DNA from: Cryptococcus deneoformans JEC21
Lineage: Eukaryota > Basidiomycota > Tremellomycetes > Tremellales > Cryptococcaceae
Assembly (NCBI RefSeq): GCF_000091045.1
Contig: NC_006692.1
Span: 874,721-927,220 of the forward strand
DNA: 52,500 nucleotides
Reading direction: 5' to 3'
Shown: positions 20,750 to 29,408 of the stretch, in pieces
Numbering within the stretch: the stretch's first letter is position 1
How the letters are laid out: each line of letters starts with the position of its first letter
The notes under the pieces: generated by a model
What the model was told of the DNA's origin: nothing
The model's database searches: none
What the model saw: only the letters and a program-made list of their open reading frames with translations
Translations under genes and position numbers: made by a program

Positions 20750-21787
20750 GTTCCCTCTCATGCCGACCATTGCCTTTACATTCACCGCAAGGGCGACTCC
20801 CTCCTTCTGCTGTCAGTTCATGTGGATGATCAGCTGATCGCCTGCAATTCCTGTCAAGTCCTGAATGCCTTTTGTACCTGTCTGAACTCTCGTTTTGAGT
20901 GCAGCAGCAGGGGCCCTGTCTCCTATTTTCTGGGTTTCAATGTCCACTGAAACCGCCCCCAGCGAAAGCTGTACATCTCCCAATACCATTATCTTGCCTC
21001 TGTTCTTGACCGCTTTGGCCTTGCGGATGCCAAGCCTGCTCCCACTCCGTTGCCCACCGACTTTAAGCCCACTACCACCACAGAGGACGAGCGTCTTGAC
21101 ACCAAACACGAGCCTTACCCGGCTATGGTTGGTTCAATCCTCTATGGCACTACAATATCTCGTCCTGACATTTCCCAAGCCGTTACTGTACTCACTCACT
21201 ACAACAGCAAGTGGAACAAGCATCACGTTCAGGCTGCCCATCATTTACTCAGATACATTCGGGGTACCTTGGATTACTGCCTCACCTTTGATGCTGAGGC
21301 AGGGCGTCATATTGTTTTGGGCTATGCTGATGCCAATTGGGGAAGGTGTCTGGATACTCACCACTCTACTACCAGGTATCTCTTCAAAGCTTTCGGAGGC
21401 CCTGTTGCTTGGAGGTCCCATCGCCAACCCACTACTGCACTTTCAACTGCCGAGGCTGAATACATGGCTACTTCTGATGTGGCCTGGCAGGCCCTCTGGC
21501 TTCGACAGCTCCTTTCAGATCTTGGATTTACTTTGGATCGTCCGCTGACCATACTCAACGATAACAACGCTGCCATCCTTCTCTCACGCGATCCTGTTCA
21601 TCATGACAAGTCAAAACATATTGACATTCGTCACCATCACTTAAGGGAACAGGTTGAGAAGGGGAACATAGAGGTCCAACATATCTCTACTACTGACAAT
21701 GTCACCGATATGCTCACCAAGAGCCTTCCCCAAACCCGCTCCCAACAGCTGCGCGAACGCCTGGGTGTCACTCAGAAGGAAATTTGA
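20750..21787 (+). pseudogene. Ty1/copia RT C-terminus and RNase H
   Basis: The frame opens PSHADHCLYIHRKGDSLLLL, the RT box SVHVDDQLIA follows, then GPVSYFLGFNVH, a TGA stop (20948-20950), then KLYISQYHYLASVLDRFGLA. RNase H follows with its acidic residues in LGYADANWGRC, STAEAEYMATSDVAW and LNDNNAAILLSRDP. The end is LTKSLPQTRSQQLRERLGV with TGA. The box is H-V-D-D where copia elements usually have Y-V-D-D. The 5' two thirds were removed or displaced by insertion of the minus-strand family-1 element. Confidence 0.93.
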
Positions 21788-21800
21788 TGGATGCTTGGAC

Positions 21801-22048
21801 GAGGGGGAGTGTTGAAGTGGAGGGTATCTGCCCTACGCATCCCTATTCAGCAATAGCCTGGCGTGCCTGTCTTTCTCTTTCGTTCTTCGTACCTTTCTAT
21901 TCTTTTTGTTCTTCGGCATTATTGCCCATATTCCTTATTGTTCTTCGGCATGATGTACACTCAGAGCTCTTGTACTGCCTAATATATATATCAAGATCCC
22001 TGCATCATACATCATGCACTATCACTTCTTTTCTTGATCATACAATCA
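21801..22048 (+). repeat. Polypurine tract and putative 3' LTR of the + strand copia element
   Basis: GAGGGGGAG (21801-21809), just after the pol stop, is a classic polypurine tract. TGTTGAAGTGGAGGG starts at 21810. A TG...CA unit could end with ACAATCA at 22048, giving 239 bp. TATA-like TAATATATATATC lies near 21980. The 3' boundary is uncertain because no second copy is in the window. Confidence 0.6.
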
Positions 22049-22061
22049 GATCCACTCTCCT

Positions 22062-22415
22062 TTATGATTGACTGATTTGAAAGTCATTGGCAATGAGGAA
22101 ACCCTCCATGTTGGACTGCCTGAGATGCTTGGTCTTCTCTCTCTTTCCTTCATCACTGTCCTTTTTTTCATTCTCACCCTCTTCTAAATCAGGATCAAAG
22201 TTGTCGAAAAGAATTAATCTGTCAAGGATGTCTCCCAGGCAGCTCTCGTCTTCATCTTGCTCTGCATCTTCCCAGTCATCATTGTGGTCACTGTCATCGC
22301 TGTTGTTGCTGTTGCTGTTGCTGTCATCATTGTTACTGCCATTGCTGATGAGATCATCATTGCTGTTCTCGACATTGATGGGGTTGGTGAAGGGCCTAGA
22401 GGTTGATGAAGGCAT
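22062..22415 (-). CDS. Acidic Asn/Asp/Ser-rich small protein (hypothetical)
   Basis: An ATG-started frame of 117 codons. It opens MPSSTSRPFTNPINVENSND, has an SNSNNSDDSDHNDDWEDAEQ stretch encoded by CTGTTG-type triplet repeats on the + strand, then GDILDRLILFDNFDPDLEEG. Charge and composition resemble N-terminal acidic tails of transposon proteins, yet no family is recognisable. It lies inside the transposon block, directly behind a copia LTR. It could be non-coding triplet repeat read by chance. Confidence 0.35.
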   Translation of the reverse strand: MPSSTSRPFTNPINVENSNDDLISNGSNNDDSNSNSNNSDDSDHNDDWEDAEQDEDESCLGDILDRLILFDNFDPDLEEGENEKKDSDEGKREKTKHLRQSNMEGFLIANDFQISQS

Positions 22416-22734
22416 TTATCTCCAGATAATGTGCTTTTTAAGAAATGTATATGTATTTGTAAACCTTTGGAAAACCAGAAATATATACATGGCAGCATAT
22501 GATGTGATGATACCTTCTTTTATTCTGCATCACATTGTGTCATGCAATTGTGTCTAGAACAGTCAAAATAGTTTGTCCAGGAGCCAAAAATTCCGCCATT
22601 CAGCAATGTCTGCTATTGACCTGAAACCTCGTTTTTGGCATTTTCTCAATGAGAGGAGTCTTTGGCCAAAATTTTGGAATTTTTGAGACTTTTTTTTTTC
22701 ATTTTGGGTTGGGTATGGGCACTCTGCACTGTAC

Positions 22735-23515
22735 AAGGAAAGTGTGAGAAAGATGAGTCAGCTTGTAGAGCTGAGAAAGGTATAAAATGTATGGCCTTTA
22801 GAGTAGATGAATGCATTAGCCCATGTAGCTTAGTCTTCTCGAATTCTCCAGTCTACTGAACCACTTCGTCCACACTCAGAGCTTCTAGTTCAATTGAATA
22901 CAAATGACTGAGGACAATGAATTTATTGTAGCTTAAGGTGCTTTCTGGCCTCTATGAGGACAGTGGTGCCACTACATACATGTAGCCCCAAGCCAGTACT
23001 ATCCAGCGGTGGTACTCTATGCATTGGATTCTACTCCATGCAAGGGTAATAAAACACAACATCTAATTGATGATTAGTAAAACTAATCCCTTAATGAATG
23101 AGCACACTTCTTAGCCATATTTACCGAACCATTTTTACATTTTTTAGAAGCATGCTTATACTTATAACTATACAGGGGTGGCTTCCCACCTCCAACAAAC
23201 AGGCAAAGGAATTTGAATCCACAAGCAAACCATGTCATGCAAAGAAATTCAAACCTAAGATACCATTGTAGGTACCATGCAGGTGTAGTGGCACCACTGT
23301 TCTCATAGAGGCCAGAAAGCACCTTAAGCTACAATAGTTTCATTGTCCTCAGTCATTTGTATTCAATTGTACTAGAAGCTCTGAAGTGGTTCAGTAGACT
23401 GGAGAATTCGAGAAGACTAAGCTGCTTGAGCAATGCATTTATCTACTCTAAGGCTACACCTTTTATATCTTCGTCAGCTCTATGAGCTGACTCATCTTTC
23501 CCACACTTCCCTGTC
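22735..23515. repeat. Large inverted repeat, arms of about 240 bp
   Basis: The left arm (about 22735-22985) and right arm (about 23278-23515) are reverse complements with few mismatches. Shared stretches are GTAGTGGCACCACTG, GAGGCCAGAAAGCACCTTAAG, GTCCTCAGTCATTTG, GTCTACTGAACCACTTC and GATGAGTCAGC. The arm sequence starts TGTAGTGGCACC on each inner side, so it may be an LTR present twice head to head. The loop holds a copy of the terminal repeat of the 26161-28858 element. A third, direct relative is at 25755-26036. Confidence 0.82.
22975..23193 (-). repeat. Partial copy of the 26161-28858 element terminus
   Basis: On the minus strand this reads CACCCCTGTATAGTTATAAG through GGCTTGGGGCTACATG and matches the terminal repeat at 26161-26380 and 28858-28640 with small differences. 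It ends at CATGTA. It supports CACCCC as the true tip of the repeat, since the outside sequence differs among copies. Confidence 0.78.
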
Positions 23516-23670
23516 TCCTCCACTCATACCTCTCTCTTCCCTAACGCCTCCTCGCGCAGTCCTCCTTCTCTTCCTCTCATCTTCTTCCTCTCCTTGGTTC
23601 TCTGAAACTACTTCCCCAACTGCTTATTGTTCTCGTCATCCCCATCTTCCTTATTGTTCTCCTTGTTCCC

Positions 23671-24060
23671 TTACAGCAGGTCCATTGAGACACCATTAAC
23701 CTTATACATGTGCCCACCCAAGGAAAACGACCTGACAACTGTATCTGTTACCAATGGACCTACCATGCTTCCAGCTAATTGCACCCACATCTGTACTGAC
23801 CCTTTCCACACCTTCCAGCCCAACCTCATCGCCAGCCTTGGGTCCTCAAAGGTTGTGGATGCCCTGGTATCAAGGAAAAGCCTAATGGGACAAGCTGGGA
23901 ATCGATCATCAGCTGGGGCTGGGACAGATATGGCAAGGAGAGGATGAAACAGGGCATACAAGTGGTCCTGAGTGGCATCAATGTCAGAAGGTATCATTTG
24001 GGCAAGTGCCAGGTACACTGAGGTTGTGTCACCTGCAATGAGTTCAGTGTCAAGCTGATT
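23671..24060 (-). pseudogene. Retrotransposon aspartic protease fragment with altered active site
   Basis: The minus frame reads VNQLDTELIAGDTTS, then MYLALAQMIPSDIDATQDHL and PIRLFLDTRASTTFEDPRLA, then GWKVWKGSVQMWVQLAG. The context (IRLFLDTxAS followed by a strand and a V...G motif) is that of a Ty3/gypsy protease, but the invariant glycine of D-T-G is Arg (AGG at 23863-23865). The change from GGG is a G-to-A transition in a CpG (ACC|GGG). It is probably inactive. It lies next to a copia gag fragment and the LTR-like repeat at 23283-23690. Confidence 0.75.
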
Positions 24061-24645
24061 TACCTTGCCTGCACAGCTGAAGAGGTAAGCAGTTCCCTAA
24101 GCCAGAGTGTTTGCTTGACAATGCTGAATGATTCTGGAAGAGCTAGGGTCATAGCATAGACAAGCATTCAGTCTGAGAGGTTCTCACCACTGCTGTTAAT
24201 CTGTGCATGAGCAGACCTAATTTCTGCCATCCACTTTGTTGGATCCTCTCCCACCATCACAGGTGATGTCCACATTTGCTGCAAAAGATGTGCCTGTCTT
24301 GCTCCTACTGCAGCTGAGTATTGGGACTTGAGCTCATCCCAAAGTGCTGAGCTGTATGCTGTCTCTACAGATTGTATGTTGGCAGGGAGGGATGGCTGGA
24401 CTTCTGGTGAGAGCGATTTGATAAGAAGGGCAAAAGCTTGCCTGGACCTCTTGTACTTCTCCTTGTCCTCTTTGGAGGACATGCTGTCAAGGCTGACTGG
24501 AGTACTAATCTCCAGGTCCTTGAGGATGAGAGATGTCCTGATAGATAGCTCCCATTCAGCATAGTTCTGGGGACCAGTTAAGATGACCCCCTGGTTGTCA
24601 GAATAAATGACCCAATCAGGATCTGGAGGGATCTGAGATCATGGA
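24060..24645 (-). pseudogene. Copia-type gag fragment
   Basis: Reads DPDWVIYSDNQGVILTGPQN, then YAEWELSIRTSLILKDLEIS, KYKRSRQAFALLIKSLSPEV, LWDELKSQYSAAVGARQAHL and DPTKWMAEIRSAHAQINSSG. After TGA (24168-24170) the same frame goes on MLVYAMTLALPESFSIVKQT. This is the helical copia gag core (UBN2-like), related to but distinct from the gag at 20489. Its closest relative is the + strand fragment at 11385-11993. Protease and pol are missing. Confidence 0.85.
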
Positions 24646-25238
24646 AAAGTTGGTTGAGGCATGGGAAAATGATGGTGAAGTCATGGGAAAAGGTTGGTGG
24701 AGGTTATATTACATAAGGAAGACAATTAGGATATCAAAACAATAGTATGTTTCAAACATGGATTTCTTATTTTTCAGGGCTAATTCTAATTCCGATTTTT
24801 AAAAAAAAAATTGATTCTGTTTCCTAGTTTTGGCTGAGGAAAAACTAGCAAACACCAAAAAAAAGAAACCCATGATTTGTGCTGTTCTCATTCTTCTTTT
24901 CTATTCTAATCCTAGTTTTTCAGGAAAAATGTAAATAAATTCATGCCTCAAATATTCATGTCTGCATGTTGAGGACTTCCAGCCATGTTGGACAAGATGA
25001 TACATTGACCAACAAGAGACACATCTTTTCTTTCCACAAAAAGCACAACTTTGCAAGTCCACAAAATGGATAAATAAGGACCTTTTGCCACTCCATTCCA
25101 CACTCATACCCCTGTCAACCAAATCCCTGCTAAGTACTGAGAGAAACTTCTTGCATGTAGTCAAATTGAACATCATTAAGAAGGCAATGCAACATGACCA
25201 CTGTACCAGGACCAGGATCAGAATGTCAGGGGGCTATT
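24646..25238. other. Transposon-block filler, no gene seen
   Basis: AT-rich with a short A9 tract near 24800. One minus-strand frame (25176-24901) begins without an ATG and shows no domain. The stretch GTCAGGGGGCTAT just before 25239 resembles a weak polypurine tract for the LTR that follows. Confidence 0.45.
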
Positions 25239-25748
25239 GTCACGAGCCTGCACAAAGAAGAAGTGATAAGATATCATAGGAGGGAGTTACGTAATAGGAA
25301 GGCAAGATCCGATTCAGATAAGAAGGTCCAGCTGGACCTCCAGTTGGACCTCCGAGAAAAGAACTGGACGTCCAGTTGGACCTCCAGTTGGACCTCCAGC
25401 TGGACCTCAAAGGATATAAATAGATTTCTGTAGAAGTATATAAAGGGGAGCTCTGTCCTCGATCTTGATCTTCTTCCCCTCGAAGATCAATATTTCATAA
25501 GTTACTTTGCGAAAGGTCCTCGAGCTCCCAGTGCTCACTCTCATCTTACCTTGCACCACCTTCGACATAAACTTACTCCACTAGTATATAAGCTTGCCTG
25601 ATCTTCCCAAGCGAATATACTTTCACCCTATACCATACACCAACAGACAAGTGTCAAGAGGTATATCTTACATATCTCATCGCTTAGTTAAACTACAGCT
25701 TTCCATCTCACCTCCATGGCCAGACCTTGTTGGGGATGATTGATAACA
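25239..25748 (+). repeat. LTR family 3, full-length copy
   Basis: 510 bp from TGTCACGAGCCTGC to GATTGATAACA, with TG...CA ends. Promoter-like features are a TATAAATAG (25416-25424) and TATATAAAGGGG (25436-25447). The truncated inverted copy lies at 11994-12368. A GGACCTCCAG repeat array occupies 25329-25408. Confidence 0.8.
25329..25408 (+). repeat. Tandem 12-mer array (CAGTTGGACCTC) in LTR family 3
   Basis: Six or so imperfect units of CAGYTGGACCTC, separated once by a GAGAAAAGAA spacer. The unit is close to palindromic around CCAGCTGG. The translated WTSSWTSSWTS is an artefact of the repeat. Confidence 0.85.
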
Positions 25749-25754
25749 GCTTGA

Positions 25755-26036
25755 GAGTTTGAGAAGACTAAGCTGCTTGGGGCTATGTATTTTATCTACT
25801 CTAAAGGCTATGCCTTTTATCTCTTTCTCAGCTTTATGAGCTGACTCATCTTTCTCACACTTTCCCTGTACCCTCCACTCAGACCTCTATCCTCCCTAAC
25901 ACCTCCTCACATGGTCCTCCTACTCTTACTCTCTCCTTCTTCCCTTCCTCTCTCTCCTCTCAGCACCCCAAAACTACTTCCCTTTCTTCCTCTCATCCTC
26001 CTCCTTCTCTTCATCCTACCCCTGTTCCTCTGTATC
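25755..26036 (+). repeat. Relative of the inverted-repeat/LTR-like sequence at 23400-23690
   Basis: GAGAAGACTAAGCTGCTTG, then TTTATCTACTCTAA, GAGCTGACTCATCTTTC and a long CT-rich tail repeat the right arm of the inverted repeat and its continuation (23410-23660), in the same direction. It ends where the inverted family-2 LTR begins (TGTCATG, 26037). Confidence 0.78.
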
Positions 26037-26160
26037 TGTCATGATGTTATGCAAGAGTCGCACTCTCTGGTGTCTACAACCGCCAGCAGGCAACAGGATG
26101 TCATTCCACCTTGTCCCTGAAGTAACCAAACAACCTCCACCTCAGACGACTGCAATTTAC
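26037..26160 (-). repeat. LTR family 2, inverted fragment (3' part)
   Basis: TGTCATGATGTTATGCAAGAG on the + strand is the inverted end of the solo LTR at 12724-13337. Identity continues to about ACGACTGCAATTTAC and then stops at the tip of the 26161-28858 element. The matching 5' part is at 28859-29012. Confidence 0.85.
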
Positions 26161-28858
26161 TGCACCCCTGTATAGTTATAAGTATGCTTCTAAAAAATGT
26201 AAAAATGGTTCCGTTAATATGGCTAAGAAGCATGCTCATTATGGGATTAGTTTTACTAATCGTCGATTAGATATTGTGTTTTATTACTCTTGCATGGAGT
26301 AGAATCCAATGCATAGAGTAGCACCGCTGGATAGTACTGGCTTGGGGCTACATGTACATATAATTATCATCAAGGTTGAAAGTCATGCATATGGACCTTG
26401 TAGTATATGGCCTTTTACTATGGAGGATAGGTAGTAGCTCTTCTAGTAGTAATTAACTTATTGAGTAATAGTGGTCCGTGGTGAGCCCCGCTGCCGGCTG
26501 AATGATAATAAATAATTTATCACTGCACGTCCCGCTGTCTTACTGTCTATCTTTTAATTTCCTTCTATACTTCTCAGCTGTCACTTTCAGCTATTAGACT
26601 ATACTTCTTCTGTCAGAATTTCTGAGCCATAATATTTTTTTGTATTCTCTTGACGTCTACTTATCACTTTATCGGAACTCAGTCAAGACATTGGCCCAAT
26701 ACACCAAAATTGCGAAAAGGCAGCCATCAGGTAAAGTATTGTAGAGGGCTTTGTAGCTGACTCAGAACTATAGGCAGTCATGTGGTAGTCAACTGGTAAA
26801 CACTCCATTTACGAATATTTTTTACTCCTTGGATGCTCTGACAAATGTCCATCAGCAAGCTACAGCAAGTCCTGCTGTACATCTACTACTTGAGCTCTGG
26901 ACGGAGCCCTTGGACCTAGATGAACATATGTTTGTACTTGGTGAATGCGGTTGAGAGCTACATTGCTACTCCCCATTTGTGCTGATGTCAACAGAACTGT
27001 ATTGTCAACGAGGCTTATGTTCTCTGATGGTGAAAGCAAATACAGCTGGTGCAACATTCCAGGTACTGGCATACAGCACTGCCTCCTTCGCACTGAATGA
27101 AAACTATGTCCTTGCTGCTTTTACCACTCATGTAAAAATCTCTACAATTTGGCAATTCATTATACAATGCAGTTTATAGATTCGAGAGTTGACGACATTA
27201 TAGAAAGATGGTGATGCAGAGCCCTCGATCCGCCTTTTAAAATCCCTTTCCTCCTTCCTCATCAAACGAACTGTGATTCTTGAACTCTTCGATGGCATAC
27301 AGTCTCAGTGTTGAAGCTACCCTCATGCCCCCATTCAACATCATCCTTGTTCGACTTGACTGATAAGCTGTGGGTTTTTACTTTCATCGGTTATGGCAGG
27401 TGGTTGCTTCCTTGCGCCTTTCATTGGGTGAAAATATCCATCGGCAGCAACCTGCAGAATTTTGCGAGATGATAAGCATGGTAATTTTCCACAGTTTCAG
27501 TGTGGAGGTGATGAACAGCTGTCCTATCTGTCCCCTGCCTATGCTGTACAAGTCATGAATGTGAAAGACTTCTAAGTCTCTCCTTATGTATTCTTCCACT
27601 GACCATAGCTATAGATTCTTTGTATGTAGGCGCTCGATATATTTGATCAACCAGACACCTTTCTTCATTAGTCTATCAGGATTGCCCAAGACTGACCGGA
27701 TTTTCATTGCCTCTCAGGACAGGCAACTCTCCTGAAGAGGAAGATGAGTTAGAATGTTCATCATCGAATGGATTGATGTTTTATGCCGTATCTTTTAGAT
27801 TGGTGACTATCGATGGGTATGTTGAAGCTTCTAATTTCATTGGTGTTTTTTCGGCAAACAGCTCATTCGTAAAGTAAACTCGCTTGACGAGGTGAAGCAG
27901 GAGACGCTCACTTGAGTGGATCAGTTTGTGTTGTTGAGCTGTCTTTATGAACGAGATTAATGACCTCCGATCCTATTAGGACCATATCTCTCCGCCTTGT
28001 CCACAGTAGACATTTATATCAGTCACAGCCTCTGAGATAGGTACCTTTAGGGTCATATCCTACTCCCTGTTCTTCACATTACATTTTGGACACATGATGG
28101 TAGATGTTTAGTTGGGCTTGGTGTTGTACTTAGCTGATGGCATGAGGGATAATAAATATAAATTTCTTCAGGTGCTGAGGGATCTGAGGATGTTATGCCA
28201 GGCGCCAACGTCATATCTGAGAGTGGAAATAAGAAGTGGGCATTGCTTAACTGGAGACCGAAGAAGGTCGAAGAGGAGGATGGTGGAATGTCTGGCAATG
28301 AAGAGATGGGCATGACTGGATTCTTGCTTAAGTTTGGTGAAGGCATGTATGGGTAAGTTACTATTCCGTTTCCGGTCACAGAATTGCTGCTAACGACTAC
28401 TTCAGAGGAAGTCCCCATTTCTCCACTGTATATTTCTGCCCTTACTATCAGCCTCTCTTACTTCATTGGAAGCCTTATCCCCCTCATTCCTTACATGGAA
28501 ATAAACATTATCATTCAGCCGGCAGCAGGGCTCACTGCCGGCAAGCAGACCATTACCTACGTACTAGCTACTAGAGCTATCCTCCATAGTAAAAGGCCAT
28601 ATACTACAAGGTCCATATGCATGACTTTCAACCTTGATGATAATTATATGTACATGTAGCCCCAAGCCAGTACTATCCAGCGGTGGTACTCTATGCATTG
28701 GATTCTACTCCATGCAAGAGTAATAAAACACAATATCTAATCAACGATTAGTAAAACTAATCCCATAATGAGCATGCTTCTTAGCCATATTAACGGAACC
28801 ATTTTTACATTTTTTAGAAGCATACTTATACTTATAACTATACAGGGGTGCCCTGACT
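26161..28858. mobile_element. 2.7-kb element with long terminal inverted repeats, no recognised transposase
   Basis: The left end (CACCCCTGTATAGTTATAAG, from about 26161) and right end (the same sequence inverted, ending about 28858) form inverted repeats. They are near identical for about 250 bp and remain similar to about 345 bp (to the GCCGGCTGAATGATAAT zone, 26505 and 28515). It sits inside an inverted family-2 LTR, of which about 336 bp are missing at the site. The interior (26520-28500) has only short frames with no family signal. No target duplication is obvious. It could be a fold-back or non-autonomous DNA transposon, or two inverted insertions of one repeat. Confidence 0.6.
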
Positions 28859-29012
28859 ATTCCTTCCTCTAAGTCCAGCTTCTGTTCCGTCAGCTTGGCA
28901 ATTCTTCCATCCAGCTCTGCTAGGCATGAATCCTTCACTTTCATTCATTGAGTTCTACATCATCCAAGTTGAGTGCCAGGCAGCTATGCTGACTGACATG
29001 ACACCCATGACA
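28859..29012 (-). repeat. LTR family 2, inverted fragment (5' part)
   Basis: CCCTGACTATTCCTTCC through ACACCCATGACA is the inverted beginning of the 614-bp solo LTR (TGTCACGGGCATC...). It continues the fragment at 26037-26160. Eight bases after its end the complete CACTA element begins. Confidence 0.85.
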
Positions 29013-29020
29013 GTATCCTT

Positions 29021-29040
29021 CACTATGGGACCCGCGGCGG
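29021..29040 (+). repeat. Left terminal inverted repeat of the CACTA element
   Basis: CACTATGGGACCCGCGGCGG, preceded by CTT (29018-29020). Confidence 0.95.
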
Positions 29041-29408
29041 CTTGTTTTAAACTTCTGATCCCGTTTTCCGGCTTGTTTGAAACAAGTGGTTTGATTTGAG
29101 CTTTTTTTTCGGCTTGACCTTGAGGATTAAAAACCAGTTTGGGCCAACAGCTCATTTACCGGCTTAACGCGTACAGCAAGCCGATTTCTCGGCTTGATTT
29201 GCTAAGCATCATGTGGATATCCAAAACATCCTAATTAAGACGACGCATATGCGCCCGGATGTCCCACCCACCAGTTCAACTTGTTGTACAGTTATTATGG
29301 TAAACCACGACACACCTATGCATATATATCTTCTTTACTCTTGTATAACAAGGATCAAATCCTCTCATCCCTCCCTGGGAGACTATCATCATCGTCATCA
29401 TCATACTC

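Noticed and set aside
25320..25410. CRISPR-like repeat-spacer array
   Set aside because: Units are 12 bp without unique spacers and lie in an LTR. No cas genes are present and the DNA is eukaryotic.
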